Source: Agathobacter rectalis ATCC 33656 (GTDB lineage: Bacteria; Bacillota; Clostridia; Lachnospirales; Lachnospiraceae). From it: a stretch of 64,000 nt of DNA. The stretch is taken from positions 2,977,501 through 3,041,500 of the forward strand of contig NC_012781.1 of assembly GCF_000020605.1 (NCBI RefSeq). The letters are read 5' to 3'. Below the pieces are notes generated by a model. It was given only the letters and a program-made list of their open reading frames with translations. It was not told the origin of the DNA and made no database searches. The position numbers were made by a program, and so were the translations under genes. Below, in pieces: positions 9,482 to 20,466 of this stretch; positions within the stretch are counted from its first letter, which is position 1, and the number at the start of each line of letters is the position of its first letter.

Positions 9482-9590
9482 ATCTTCTTTCATCCAGACT
9501 TTACTGTCGGCTTCGGAATCTCACCGAAATCATGCCTTGCGGCTCGTGGGCTATACCACCGGTAGGGAATTGCACCCTGCCCTGAAGAAT
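9482..9590 (-). ncRNA. FMN riboswitch (RFN element)
   Basis: On the minus strand this shows the conserved RFN blocks: CTTCAGGGCAGGGTG, CCCTACCGGTGGT, AGCCCACGAGC, the GATTTCGGTGAGATTCCGA region, GCCGACAGT and GTCTGGATGAAAGAAGATG. FMN binding is known to favour termination before rib genes in Firmicutes. The promoter (9617-9645), aptamer, terminator and ribD follow in order. Confidence 0.96.
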
Positions 9591-9616
9591 AATTATTTAA
9601 TTAGCTTACGCTAACC

Positions 9617-9645
9617 ATAGTAAACCTTTGTGGCTTGTATGTCAA
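9617..9645 (-). promoter_or_regulatory. Promoter of the rib operon leader
   Basis: Minus-strand TTGACA (9640-9645), 17-nt spacer, TACTAT (9617-9622). Transcription would start just before the FMN aptamer. Predicted from sequence. Confidence 0.75.
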
Positions 9646-9716
9646 GATTATTTTTATAATGTGGAGCATATTTTTTTATAAGTTGTCGTGCAATTTATTA
9701 GAATGTAATTTTTAAA

Positions 9717-9743
9717 GAGCCAGCACCTTGAATGGGCTGACTC
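9717..9743 (-). terminator. Terminator-like hairpin after the small membrane ORF
   Basis: GAGTCAGC (minus, 9736-9743) pairs with GCTGGCTC (9717-9724) around an 11-nt loop and is followed by TTTAAAAAT. It lies 38 nt past the stop of the ORF at 9781-9945. Confidence 0.6.
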
Positions 9744-9780
9744 TTTCAATGTCACCTGTAATTGATAAATTGGAATTTTC

Positions 9781-9945
9781 TTAATTCTTCATCGCTGGTT
9801 TTTTTCTTTTCCAATTAATCAGTAGACCAATCGTGGAAATAACAAAAATTAATGCCGATGTTAAAGAAATAATTCCATCAGTAACCACAAATATGATAAA
9901 CGTGGCTAATGGAATATAATTAAGAATACTTTTCAAAATTTTCAT
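9781..9945 (-). CDS. Small two-helix membrane protein, unknown
   Basis: A 54-residue ORF with the ATG at 9945 preceded by AAGGGAGGATTGGAC, a strong ribosome binding site that decides the start. Two hydrophobic segments (about residues 8-23 and 28-44) are followed by the basic tail NWKRKKPAMKN. No family is recognised. It has its own downstream hairpin, which supports a real short gene. Confidence 0.55.
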   Translation of the reverse strand: MKILKSILNYIPLATFIIFVVTDGIISLTSALIFVISTIGLLINWKRKKPAMKN

Positions 9946-10016
9946 GTCCAATCCTCCCTTAGATTTCATAATAGGTTTTTCTTTATTTTACCACATGACA
10001 AAGGGTATTGGTATTG

Positions 10017-10178
10017 TTATTTTCGTTCTTTGATGACTGATTCTATGATATTTATTTCTTCATCAGTAAGGTTGTATTCTTCGTAAAGCTCTTGGTCTGT
10101 AAATATATGCTTATTTCCACCTGCCTTATAACTACCTTTTATGATATAATCTAAAAATCTTAAAATTTTTTGTAACAA
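10017..10178 (-). CDS. Short ORF resembling the tail of a larger protein
   Basis: A 53-residue frame starting with TTG at 10178, 5 nt after AAAGGA, ending in TAA at 10017. The end (KHIFTDQELYEEYNLTDEEI) resembles C-terminal tails I associate with adenine-specific DNA methylases, so it may be a remnant rather than a functional gene. This resemblance is from memory and weak. It is divergent from the ECF sigma gene. Confidence 0.35.
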   Translation of the reverse strand: MLQKILRFLDYIIKGSYKAGGNKHIFTDQELYEEYNLTDEEINIIESVIKERK

Positions 10179-10215
10179 AACAATCCTTTCTACGTCTAAC
10201 CTATGAACAAAGGAG

Positions 10216-10704
10216 GTGACAGTTCTGGATTATGAGAAATTGTACAATTCCTATTACTTGCAAGTATACTCATATGTAATGACAATTGTAAAAAATCAAC
10301 ATCAGGCTGAGGAAATTACCCAGAATACTTTTTATAAGGCCATGACCGCAAAGAAGGCATATGCCGGCAAATCAAGCGAACAGACCTGGCTTTGCAGCAT
10401 AGCAAGAAATCTGGCAATGGACGAATGCCGAAAAAGCACAAAATTTACAGAGCTTGACGAAGAGCAGCTCGAACAACCCGATAATATGGTAAAAAGCCTG
10501 GAAAATAAAGATACCGCTCTTCAGATTCATCTTATACTGCACGAGCTTGATGAGCCCTACAAGGAGGTCTTTCAGCTTAGAATATTTGGTGAATTGCCAT
10601 TCTCCCAAATAGGCATGATATTTGGAAAAACAGAGAACTGGGCACGGGTAACTTACCATAGAGCCAGACTGAAAATCAAAGAAAGGATGGATAGAAATGA
10701 ATAA
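10216..10704 (+). CDS. ECF-type RNA polymerase sigma factor
   Basis: About 160 residues with sigma region 2 (VKNQHQAEEITQNTFYKAM, then TWLCSIARNLAMDECRK) and region 4 (ELDEPYKEVFQLRIFGELPF, then a helix-turn-helix ending in RARLKIKERM). No region 1 or 3, as expected for ECF factors. The start is unusual. The frame opens with a GTG at 10216 that overlaps the perfect Shine-Dalgarno AAAGGAGGTG; spacing would suit the CTG at 10225 better, so the true N-terminus is uncertain by a few residues. Its stop overlaps the next gene by 8 nt. Confidence 0.9.
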   Translation: MTVLDYEKLYNSYYLQVYSYVMTIVKNQHQAEEITQNTFYKAMTAKKAYAGKSSEQTWLCSIARNLAMDECRKSTKFTELDEEQLEQPDNMVKSLENKDTALQIHLILHELDEPYKEVFQLRIFGELPFSQIGMIFGKTENWARVTYHRARLKIKERMDRNE

Positions 10705-11710
10705 TCCAATTACACAATCAACCGATGAAACCTGCAATATAGTTCAGGATTTACTCCCACTATACTATGACGATGTATGCAGTCCCTCAAGCAAAAGGCT
10801 TGTTGAAAAACACCTTAAGACTTGTGAAAAATGTCAAAATACATACAATGAGCTAAAAAACGATTCTATTGATTCAATGATAAAAAAAGAGGCCGACAGT
10901 GTATTAAAGCAGCATGAAAAAAAGGAAAAAACTGCTGCCTACAAGACCGGAGTCATAATAGCCGGACTACTGCTTATCCCAATACTCATCACTTTCATAG
11001 TGTGCCTGTCAAATGGCGATGGTTTAAATACCTTTGCGGTGGTAACAGCATCTATGCTTCTTGTGGCTGCAATGACAGTTGTTCCACTTATGGCACAGCA
11101 GAAAAAACTTACCAAATGCATAATCTGCGGTGTTTTTGCTCTGCTTTTGATATTCTTTTTTGTTGACAGAATGTATAGTTCAAATGAATTTATGCTTTGG
11201 TCTGTTCCAACTATATTTGGATTATCAATTGTTCTTTTTCCGTTTGTCATCCGAGGAATTGAGCTTCCACCTGCTTTATCAGACAAAAAAGCTCTTATCA
11301 CTATGCTGTGGGATACCTTATGGCTTTTCCTCACAATCATTGAGGTATGTGGTCATACAAACGATGTTGCCGGAATGAAGGCCGGCTGTATTATAGCATT
11401 TGTCTTTGTACTTGCAGCCTGGCTCATATTTTTCGATGCACGATATTTAAACGCAAACGGATTTATAAAATCCGCAATTATAGTTTTGATAGCTTCGGTT
11501 TGGACAGCTTTTGCCGATGACATATGCGAGTTTTTAATTTTGGGCACCAGACAAATTACTATAAAGTCCGTGAATTTTTCTGACTGGACTTCCAATATCT
11601 GCGTGAATGCCAATGTTTACGCTATTGTGCTTGTGTCCGGTGTTATTATCGCCTCTATACTTTTTGTAGCAGGCGGTATTAAAGCATTTGCTAATAAAAA
11701 AATAAATTAG
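10697..11710 (+). CDS. Zinc-finger anti-sigma factor, multi-pass membrane protein
   Basis: A 337-residue partner of the upstream sigma factor. The cytoplasmic N-terminus has a ZAS/zf-HC2 domain: CNIVQDLLPLYYDDV, then HLKTCEKC with the His-x3-Cys-x2-Cys zinc motif. The rest holds roughly eight hydrophobic helices (about residues 85 to 330) and no clear external sensor domain. The ATG at 10697 lies inside the last codons of the sigma gene, so the pair is translationally coupled and probably forms a sigma/anti-sigma switch. The signal is unknown. Confidence 0.85.
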   Translation: MNNPITQSTDETCNIVQDLLPLYYDDVCSPSSKRLVEKHLKTCEKCQNTYNELKNDSIDSMIKKEADSVLKQHEKKEKTAAYKTGVIIAGLLLIPILITFIVCLSNGDGLNTFAVVTASMLLVAAMTVVPLMAQQKKLTKCIICGVFALLLIFFFVDRMYSSNEFMLWSVPTIFGLSIVLFPFVIRGIELPPALSDKKALITMLWDTLWLFLTIIEVCGHTNDVAGMKAGCIIAFVFVLAAWLIFFDARYLNANGFIKSAIIVLIASVWTAFADDICEFLILGTRQITIKSVNFSDWTSNICVNANVYAIVLVSGVIIASILFVAGGIKAFANKKIN

Positions 11711-11733
11711 TTTTCTCTTTGAAATATTATTAC

Positions 11734-11774
11734 AAAACCCCTCCCACAGACTTCTATCTGTGGGAGGGGTTTTT
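11734..11774. terminator. Bidirectional terminator between convergent genes
   Basis: Perfect 13-bp stem (CCCCTCCCACAGA with TCTGTGGGAGGGG) around a 6-nt loop, flanked by an A-run on the left and a T-run on the right. It serves the anti-sigma gene (plus) and gdhA (minus). Confidence 0.9.
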
Positions 11775-11804
11775 ATAGTCATTATTCAATAAGTGCCTAC
11801 AAGA

Positions 11805-13184
<1,380 letters not shown>

Positions 13185-13272
13185 TTATTTTTCACATCAA
13201 CAAGTTTATTTTATATAAATCTATTGCTATAATCAAGTAATTTTTGAAAGTTTTATATAAAAAAAATTCATT

Positions 13273-13767
13273 TTATTTATTATCTTCATTTATATTATCC
13301 CAGTTTTGGTACTGATTCTCCTCATCATCGGAATATACCACCTTGAAATAATCCGAGAGTTTTGCAAGTGAAGTTATAAGAACTTTCATTTCGTCATCCG
13401 AAAGACCGTCCTTTATATGCTCTATCATATGACGGTGAAACTGCTCATGATGATAGTATGCACTCTTTCCCTTGCCAGTGAGTGAGAGCTTTACCACACG
13501 CTTATCCTCCTCACTGCGGATACGGTTCACGTATCCCTTGCGGGTGAGACCATCTATTGCCTTTGTCAGTGTGCCCAGAGTGATAGACATAAGCTTGGCT
13601 ACGGTGCCGGAGCGCTTTGGCTCATCGACTCCTATTGCCTCTATTATATGCATATCGTTGATAGAAATATCAGAAAATTCGTCTGTTATCAGACATCTGC
13701 CCTCTATCTCTGTCAAATCCTTGAACAGACACACCAATAATTCATTTAAAGTTTCATCTGCCGTCAT
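13273..13767 (-). CDS. fabT: MarR-family regulator of fatty-acid synthesis (FabT-like)
   Basis: A 164-residue winged-helix protein. The recognition-helix region is SGTVAKLMSITLGTLTKAID, followed by wing residues GYVNRIRSEEDKRVVKLSLT, both typical of MarR proteins. In streptococci FabT represses the fab operon with acyl-ACP as corepressor. The call rests on fold plus location as the last gene of a fab operon whose promoter carries an inverted repeat of FabT type. The acidic C-terminal tail is longer than usual. The ATG at 13767 follows GAGG. Here fabT is distal, not proximal as in streptococci. Confidence 0.85.
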   Translation of the reverse strand: MTADETLNELLVCLFKDLTEIEGRCLITDEFSDISINDMHIIEAIGVDEPKRSGTVAKLMSITLGTLTKAIDGLTRKGYVNRIRSEEDKRVVKLSLTGKGKSAYYHHEQFHRHMIEHIKDGLSDDEMKVLITSLAKLSDYFKVVYSDDEENQYQNWDNINEDNK

Positions 13768-13779
13768 AAATACCTCTTT

Positions 13780-14748
13780 CTATTGCCACTCTATGGCGCA
13801 GGCTCCCCATGTAAGTCCTGCTCCAAAGCCTGATAAAATTATTTTTTCCTCATGCTTTATCATACCATCTTTGCGGACTTTATCAAGCAAAATCGGCACA
13901 CTTGCCGCAGAAATATTTCCACAATGCTGTAAATTGGTCGGGAATTTGTCCATAGGCTGCTTAAGCCTCTTGGCAACCGACTCAATAATACGTATATTGG
14001 CCTGATGCAACACATAGACATCCACATCATCTACGCTCCAGCCGATTTCATCAAGCAGCTCATTTATAGCCTTTGGCACTGTCTTTACCGCAAACTTGTA
14101 TACAGCAGGACCGTCCATAGTGACATAGCCACCGAGTGCAGACTGCTTTCCATTGTCGGTAAACGGATTGACTACAGGACGGTTGTCTCCGTCAAGCGCC
14201 TCACCGCCTTTTCCGTCCGAGCCCTGTACAAAGCCCTTAAAAGCATCGCCCTCGTCTGTCACAACGGCTGCTCCTGCTCCGTCTCCGAAAAGTACACAGG
14301 TGCTTCTGTCATTCCAGTCCATTATTTTTGAAAGAACCTCTGCTCCCACTACGACTGCCTTGTGAAACCTGCCGGTCTTAAAATATGCATCCGCTGTGGC
14401 AAGCCCGAATAAAAAGCCTGAGCATGCGGCATTTATGTCAAATGCCACTGCACTGCCTGCACCTATCTCAGCCTGAATCTGACATGCGAGCGATGGAACG
14501 ATTTTGTCTGTGGATACGCTTGCCGCTATTATCAAGTCTATCTCACTTCCGTCAATCCCCGCATCCTGCAGCGCACTTTTTACTGCATCACAGGCAAGTG
14601 AGGTGGTTGTCTCAGTCGTTGCAATGTGTCTGTTTCTTATTCCTGTACGCGAGCTGATCCACTCGTCAGATGTGTCCATTATGGCTGCCAGGTCATCGTT
14701 TGAGACCACTCTCTGTGGCAGGCAGCTTCCTGTTCCAACTATCTTCAT
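13780..14748 (-). CDS. fabH: Beta-ketoacyl-ACP synthase III
   Basis: Starts fatty-acid chains by condensing acetyl-CoA (or a branched acyl-CoA) with malonyl-ACP. The catalytic triad is visible: Cys109 in NAACSGF, His248 in LHQAN and Asn278 in CGNISAAS. The 322-residue length is standard. The ATG at 14748 follows AAAGGAAATTCT. Lies between accDA and fabT. Confidence 0.97.
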   Translation of the reverse strand: MKIVGTGSCLPQRVVSNDDLAAIMDTSDEWISSRTGIRNRHIATTETTTSLACDAVKSALQDAGIDGSEIDLIIAASVSTDKIVPSLACQIQAEIGAGSAVAFDINAACSGFLFGLATADAYFKTGRFHKAVVVGAEVLSKIMDWNDRSTCVLFGDGAGAAVVTDEGDAFKGFVQGSDGKGGEALDGDNRPVVNPFTDNGKQSALGGYVTMDGPAVYKFAVKTVPKAINELLDEIGWSVDDVDVYVLHQANIRIIESVAKRLKQPMDKFPTNLQHCGNISAASVPILLDKVRKDGMIKHEEKIILSGFGAGLTWGACAIEWQ

Positions 14749-14766
14749 AGAATTTCCTTTCCGGGA

Positions 14767-16533
14767 CTAGAACTTGCGGAAACGCTTGTATCTTTCCTCC
14801 AAGAGCTGGTCCTTTGTCAATTTGCTTTCTTTTTCCAAGAATTTCTTCATGTTGCCCTTCATGTAGTTTCCGATTGATGAAAGGGCATCCTCGTCGGCTC
14901 CGCCAAACTCAGGTATTATATCATCCACGACATCAAGCTCCTTTAAGTCGTGTGCTGTAATCTTCATTACCTCTGCGGCTTCCTTTGCACGCTTTCCGTC
15001 CTTCCAGAGGATAGATGCAAAGCCTTCTGGCGAAAGGATTGAGTATGTGGCATTTTCCATCATCCACACTTCATTTCCTACAGAAAGAGCTAAAGCTCCG
15101 CCGCTTCCGCCTTCTCCTATCATGAGACAAAGGATTGGCACCTTGATGCCGCTCATCTCATAAAGGTTTCTTGCGATTGCCTCACCCTGTCCGTTTTCCT
15201 CTGCTTCCATTCCCGGATAAGCTCCTGATGTATTGACAAAGGTTATGATCGGACGGTTGAATTTCTCTGCCTGCTTCATGAGGCGCAGTGCCTTGCGGTA
15301 GCCCTCCGGTGATGGCATACCATAGTTTCTCTTTGCGCAGTCCTCAAGGTCTTTTCCCTTGTGGACACCGATAACTGTAACCGGCTGGCCGTCTAAATAT
15401 GCGATTCCGCCTACGATAGCCGGGTCATCGCGGAAATATCTGTCTCCGTGCAGCTCCATAAACTCATCAAAGATATAGTCCATATAGTCAACCGATGCAA
15501 GTCTCTTAATCTGTCTTGCGGCGCTGACCTTGTCCCATACCTTAAATGGCTTAGCCTTTGCCTCGCGCTCCTTCATAAGCTCTGTCGGCTCGTAATTGTC
15601 GTCTGAGTGAAGCGGGTCAAAATTGGCATAGCCTGTGGTAGGTCTGTGAGCACGTAAAATCTTGTAAAGAGTCTTCTTTAAATCCTCACGCTCAACTATC
15701 ATATCTACAAAGCCGTGCTCAAGCTGGAACTCTGCCCTCTGGAAGCCCTCAGGCAGCTTCTGTCCGATGGTCTGCTCGATAACACGAGGACCCGCAAAGC
15801 CGATAAGTGCCTTTGGCTCTGCAAGAATGATGTCTCCAAGCATTGCAAAGCTGGCTGTCACACCACCTGTTGTAGGATCTGTGAGTACAGGCACATATAA
15901 AAGTCCTGCCTCTGAATGACGTTTTGCTGCGGCTGAGGTCTTTGCCATCTGCATCAGCGAAATGATACCCTCCTGCATTCTGGCACCGCCTGAACAGCAG
16001 AATAATATAACAGGAAGTCTTTCCTCTGTGGCACGCTCAAATGCGCTTGTGATTTTCTCACCAACCACATGGCCCATGCTTCCCATCATAAATCTTGAAT
16101 CAATTACACCAAGCACTGTCTCCTCGCCGTAAATCTTTGTCTTACCGATGACAATACCCTCAGAAAGTCCTGTTTTCTCCTGAGTCTTTGCAATTTTCTC
16201 CTCATACTCAGGGAAATTGAGAGGATTTCCTGTTGTAAGCTCTGTAAACCATGGCTCAAATGCTTCCTTGTCGGAAACCATTCTGATTCTGTTTTTAGCA
16301 CGCACACGGAAATAATAATTACACTCATAGCAGACGTATTTGTGCTGTTTTACAACTGATTTGAGCACAGTCTTGCCACACTTGGGACAAACGATTGTCT
16401 CAGGGGCATCCTCTTTTGTTTCCTGTGCTACACCGGCATTTTTGCCATCTGCGGCTGTTTTTTCGCTCTCAGCGTTCTTTGCTAAAGTCTCTTCAGCCTC
16501 TATATTTTTATCTTTCTTCTTGAATAACTTCAT
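14767..16533 (-). CDS. accDA: Fused acetyl-CoA carboxylase carboxyltransferase (AccD-AccA)
   Basis: A 588-residue fusion of the two carboxyltransferase subunits, normally separate in most bacteria. A charged N-terminal extension (1-45) precedes the AccD zinc ribbon (Cys49, 52, 68, 71) and the AccD crotonase fold with [12 protein letters not shown] (about residues 179-190). AccA begins near residue 315 and includes [18 protein letters not shown] and [15 protein letters not shown]. It transfers carboxyl from biotin to acetyl-CoA. The start is the second of two adjacent ATGs, better spaced from AAGGAG. accB and accC are not in this operon. Confidence 0.95.
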
Positions 16534-16550
16534 CATGTCTCCTTATGCAA

Positions 16551-16979
16551 TTAACCTATTGCAAATGTAAGCTCCGCCATACAGGCAACCTTGCCATTTA
16601 CCCTGGCAACAGCCTTGCCCACACCGATAGGACCCTTAACCTTTATAATCTCAGTGGTCAACTCCAGAGTATCTCCCGGAACCACCTTCTGCTTGAACTT
16701 GGCATTATTGATGCCTGCAAAATATGCAGTCTTGCCCTTCCACTCATCCTGACAAAGAATGGCAACTGCACCTGTCTGCGCCAAAGCCTCAATAATAAGC
16801 ACTCCCGGCATCACCGGATTTCCCGGAAAATGTCCCATAAAATGTGGCTCATTCATAGTCACATTCTTCTTAGCCACACACTTCACGCCCGGCTGCAGCT
16901 CCTCAACCGTATCAATGAGAAGAAACGGACTGCGGTGCGGCAGAATATCCATAATCTGCTGCGTATTCATAATTGACAT
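16551..16979 (-). CDS. fabZ: (3R)-hydroxyacyl-ACP dehydratase
   Basis: Hot-dog-fold dehydratase of elongation. The catalytic His50 in [16 protein letters not shown] and Glu64 in LIIEALAQ are present, and the N-terminus has the usual [12 protein letters not shown]. The start at 16979 is 9 nt from AAAGGA; an ATG at 16985 is only 3 nt away and another internal ATG exists, so the N-terminus may vary by a few residues. Separated from fabF upstream by about 500 bp of tandem hairpin repeat. Confidence 0.95.
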   Translation of the reverse strand: MSIMNTQQIMDILPHRSPFLLIDTVEELQPGVKCVAKKNVTMNEPHFMGHFPGNPVMPGVLIIEALAQTGAVAILCQDEWKGKTAYFAGINNAKFKQKVVPGDTLELTTEIIKVKGPIGVGKAVARVNGKVACMAELTFAIG

Positions 16980-17012
16980 ATACATCTATCCTTTCTCAAT
17001 TCGCTCTAAACT

Positions 17013-17487
17013 ATCTACACGCTTCGCGCTCAACAAAGTGGACCGGAAAGCGCACAGTGTGTTCTGAATGAAAAATATGAACTGTCACGGCGTTCCATCC
17101 GCTCCAATAGCATGAAGCACTAGCACCATACCACAGCCTGCCCGTGCAAAATTCCGTGACTGACTTCATATTTTTCACGAGGAATATACTGTGTGCTCCA
17201 CCGGACCTCACAACCTGAATGCGCGAAGCCCCTAAAAAGCAGTAGCAATTTATCTACATGCTTCGCGCTCCGCAAAGTGGAGCCGGGAAGCACACAGTGT
17301 GTTCTGAATAAAAAATATGAACTGTCACGGCGTTCCATCCACTCCAATAGCATGAGGCACTAACACCATATCACAGCCTGTCCGTGCAAAATGCCGTGAC
17401 TGACTTCATATTTTTTATGAGGAATATACTGTGTGCTCCACCGGACCTCACAGCCTGAATGCGCGAAGCCCCTTAAAAAGCAGAAGC
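17013..17487. repeat. Tandem pair of large hairpin elements (C1, C2)
   Basis: Two copies with an exact 240-bp period (17013-17252 and 17253-17487). Each folds on itself: GCTTCGCGC pairs with GCGCGAAGC at the ends, a stem of about 30 bp joins about 17287-17319 to 17406-17437 in copy 2, and GTCACGGC pairs with GCCGTGAC inside. Copy differences often preserve pairing (see findings). They interrupt the fab operon between fabF and fabZ. No coding sequence is supported. The architecture resembles elements A and B, but the sequence is different. Confidence 0.8.
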
Positions 17488-17490
17488 TAT

Positions 17491-18723
17491 TTATTTATAC
17501 GCCTTGAGCAGAATACTTGCATTATGTCCACCGAATCCCAGTGAATTGCTAAGTGCATACTCAACAGGCTCCTCATAGCTGTTCTTGCAGTAATTGAGGT
17601 CAATCTCCTCATCAGGAGTCTCATAGCCAACAGTCTTATGTATAAATCCATCCTGAATTTCCTTCACACATGTTATAAACTCAACAGCTCCCGCTGCTCC
17701 GAGCAGATGTCCTATCATAGACTTTGTTGAATTGATTTTAAGATTTGCAGCCTCATCACCGAACGCAAGCTTGATCGCTCTTGTCTCAAAGAGATCATTG
17801 TGATGTGTGCCTGTTCCGTGAGCATTGATGTATTTTACATCTGCCGGTGTGACACCTGCATCGCTCATGGCATTGGTCATGGCTCTTGCTGCGCCTGCGC
17901 CATCCTCCTGCGGAGATGTGATGTGGTATGCATCAGATGAGCAGCCGTATCCGACTACCTCTGCATAAATCTTTGCACCTCTTGCCTTTGCATGCTCAAG
18001 CTCTTCAAGGATAACAACTCCTGCGCCCTCACCCATTACAAAGCCGCTTCTGTTTTTGTCAAACGGAAGTGAACACTTTGTCGGATCATCTACTGTAGAA
18101 AGCGCTGTAAGTGCTGTAAATCCTGCGATTCCGATAGGACATACACTGCCCTCTGTACCACCGGCTACCATCACGTCAGCCTCACCGTACTGGATGCTTC
18201 TGTATGCCTCACCGATTGTGTTTGTTCCTGTAGCGCAGGCTGTTACATCATTGATACTCTTTCCCTTGAGACCGAACTGGATAGAAACATTTCCTGCTGC
18301 CATGTTACAGATCATAAGCGGAACAAGCAGAGGATTGACTCTGTTTGGTCCCTTTTCATAAAGCTTTTGTGTCTCGCGCTCCATAGCCTGAAGACTTCCG
18401 ATACCTGAACCGATGGCACATCCAACCATGTATGGATCTTCCTTTTCGATATCAAGTCCGCTGTCATCAATTGCCTGCTTTGCAGCAGCTACAGCGTACT
18501 GTGAGAATGGTTCCATTCTCTTTGCAGCCTTTCTGTCCATAAAATCCTGTGGGTTAAAGTCCTTAAGCTCTGCTGCAATGTGACATTTATAATCTGTTGT
18601 GTCAAATTTTGTGATGTGGTCAAATCCGATTTTTCCGGCCTTTACCGATGTCCAGAAATCGTCCACATTATTTCCGATTGGTGTTACTGCTCCAAGTCCT
18701 GTTACAACTACTCTTCTACTCAT
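17491..18723 (-). CDS. fabF: Beta-ketoacyl-ACP synthase II
   Basis: Elongating condensing enzyme. Catalytic Cys163 in TACATGTN, His302 in [10 protein letters not shown] and His339 in [14 protein letters not shown] form the KAS II triad. The 410-residue length is standard. The ATG overlaps the fabG stop (ATGA) and GGAGG lies 9 nt upstream within fabG, so translation is coupled. Confidence 0.97.
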   Translation of the reverse strand: MSRRVVVTGLGAVTPIGNNVDDFWTSVKAGKIGFDHITKFDTTDYKCHIAAELKDFNPQDFMDRKAAKRMEPFSQYAVAAAKQAIDDSGLDIEKEDPYMVGCAIGSGIGSLQAMERETQKLYEKGPNRVNPLLVPLMICNMAAGNVSIQFGLKGKSINDVTACATGTNTIGEAYRSIQYGEADVMVAGGTEGSVCPIGIAGFTALTALSTVDDPTKCSLPFDKNRSGFVMGEGAGVVILEELEHAKARGAKIYAEVVGYGCSSDAYHITSPQEDGAGAARAMTNAMSDAGVTPADVKYINAHGTGTHHNDLFETRAIKLAFGDEAANLKINSTKSMIGHLLGAAGAVEFITCVKEIQDGFIHKTVGYETPDEEIDLNYCKNSYEEPVEYALSNSLGFGGHNASILLKAYK

Positions 18724-19460
18724 ATTGCCATTCCTCCGTCAACAGACAGCACCTGGCCTGTGATGTAGCCTGCTGCATCTGATGCTAAAAATAATACTGC
18801 GTTTGCGATATCCTTTGTGTTTCCCGGTCTGCCAAGCGGAATCTGTGATAAAAGATTCTCCTTTGCCGCATCGGCAAGCACATCTGTCATCTCGGTCTCT
18901 ACAAAGCCCGGTGCCACTGCGTTTGCTGTGATTCCACGGCTGGCAAGCTCTCTGGCTACAGCCTTTGTGAGTCCTATAACTCCTGCCTTGCTGGCGCTGT
19001 AGTTGGCCTGTCCTGCATTTCCGAGTATTCCGGAAACTGATGAAATATTGATAATTCTTCCTGATTTCTGCTTCAAGAAATAGCGTGACATATGACGGAT
19101 TGTGTTGAACGCACCCTTAAGGTTTGTGTCGAGCACTGCGTCATAGTCTGCCTCGCTCATCTTCATGATGAGACCGTCTCTTGTGATTCCTGCGTTGTTT
19201 ACGAGGATATCTATGTGCTTGTACTCCTTGATGAGCGCTGTTATCATATTCTGGCACTCGTCAAAATCAGATACATTGCACTGATAAGAAACTGCATCAC
19301 CGCCTGCTGCCTTTATCTCTGCAACAACGGCATCCGCCTTTTCCTTTGAACCATTATAATTTACTATTACAAAGGCGTGTGCTGCGGCAAGTGTAAGAGC
19401 TATCTGTCTTCCAATTCCGCGGCTTGCGCCTGTAACCAGGGCATTTTTACCTGTTAACAT
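18720..19460 (-). CDS. fabG: 3-oxoacyl-ACP reductase
   Basis: NADPH-dependent SDR that reduces ketoacyl-ACP. Gly-rich motif GASRGIG (residues 11-17), NNAG, catalytic Ser near 140, Tyr154 and Lys158 (YSASK), and the C-terminal SVDGGMAI are seen. The start is the ATG at 19460 giving [11 protein letters not shown], the usual FabG N-terminus. A TTG at 19469 lies only 3 nt from GGAGG and is less likely. Overlaps the fabD 3' end by 14 nt. Confidence 0.97.
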   Translation of the reverse strand: MLTGKNALVTGASRGIGRQIALTLAAAHAFVIVNYNGSKEKADAVVAEIKAAGGDAVSYQCNVSDFDECQNMITALIKEYKHIDILVNNAGITRDGLIMKMSEADYDAVLDTNLKGAFNTIRHMSRYFLKQKSGRIINISSVSGILGNAGQANYSASKAGVIGLTKAVARELASRGITANAVAPGFVETEMTDVLADAAKENLLSQIPLGRPGNTKDIANAVLFLASDAAGYITGQVLSVDGGMAI

Positions 19461-20373
19461 ACTTTTCAAAATCCTCCAGTTTGTCTATGTTTACGACTTT
19501 TACGTCTCTATTTATCTTTCTCATAAATCCGCTGAGTGAGCGTCCCGGTCCGATTTCCACGAACTCATCTGCACCGTCTGCGATAAGACGCTCGATGGTC
19601 TGCTGCCAGCGCACTGACGATGAAACCTGCTGTGTCAGATAATCCTTGACGTCTGCCGGTGACTTCACATAGTCTGCTGTGACGTTTGTGATATATGGCA
19701 CCTTGATATCGTGGATTTCTACACTCTCAAGTGCATCTGCGAGCTTTTCTCCTGCACCCTTAAGCATTGCTGAGTGGAAAGGTCCGCTGACCTTGAGCGG
19801 TACGCATCTCTTGGCGCCTGCCTCGCTGCATGCTGCTGCGGCGGCATCTACTGCTACCTTTTCTCCCGTGATAACAATCTGCCCAGGGCAGTTATAGTTG
19901 GCTACCGATACAACTGAATTTGTCTCATCTGCTGTCTTTTTGCATATATCCTCAATGACCTGCGGATCAAGTCCTAAAACCGCTGTCATGGCTCCACCTG
20001 TAGGAACTGCCTCCTGCATGTAGATTCCTCTTTTTCTGACAACTGCAAATGCATCTGCCATAGTCATGGCTCCTGATGCGATGAGAGCACCATATTCCCC
20101 AAGGCTTAATCCAGCTGTGACATCAGGTGTGATACCTTTGTCAATGATTGCCTGATATATAGCTGCCTCAACTGCAAGCATACATATCTGTGTGTACTCT
20201 GTAATATTCAGCTTGTCATTTTCCTCAAAGCATAATGCCGGAATATCCAAGCCTGTCTGTTCACTGGCAAGGTCGATTACTGCCTTTGCATTTGGCATTG
20301 TATCGTAAAACTCCTTACCCATTCCTATATACTGTGAGCCCTGTCCGGGAAACATAAATACTCTCTTACCCAT
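19447..20373 (-). CDS. fabD: Malonyl-CoA:ACP transacylase
   Basis: Loads malonyl groups onto ACP. The N-terminal FPGQGSQ, the active-site GLSLGEY (Ser90) and GPFHSAML (His200) are visible. The 308-residue length is standard. The ATG at 20373 follows AAGGAG by 9 nt. A 93-nt gap with a hairpin separates it from fabK. Confidence 0.97.
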   Translation of the reverse strand: MGKRVFMFPGQGSQYIGMGKEFYDTMPNAKAVIDLASEQTGLDIPALCFEENDKLNITEYTQICMLAVEAAIYQAIIDKGITPDVTAGLSLGEYGALIASGAMTMADAFAVVRKRGIYMQEAVPTGGAMTAVLGLDPQVIEDICKKTADETNSVVSVANYNCPGQIVITGEKVAVDAAAAACSEAGAKRCVPLKVSGPFHSAMLKGAGEKLADALESVEIHDIKVPYITNVTADYVKSPADVKDYLTQQVSSSVRWQQTIERLIADGADEFVEIGPGRSLSGFMRKINRDVKVVNIDKLEDFEKYVNR

Positions 20374-20397
20374 TTTCGGTTTCTCCTTATTTCTGAC

Positions 20398-20438
20398 AGG
20401 ATACCGTAAGCCACTCTTTCCAGGCGGCCCGGTATCCT
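20398..20438 (-). promoter_or_regulatory. Intercistronic hairpin between fabK and fabD
   Basis: Perfect 9-bp inverted repeat AGGATACCG / CGGTATCCT around a 23-nt GC-rich loop, with no T-run after it. It could be an RNA processing or stability element or a weak attenuator; the role is unknown. Confidence 0.5.
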
Positions 20439-20466
20439 TAAATTTGCATGTAAAAGTGAATACTGT

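Noticed and set aside
17011-17353. Short frames within the tandem hairpin repeats
   Set aside because: No ribosome binding sites, and copy differences preserve base pairing rather than codons.
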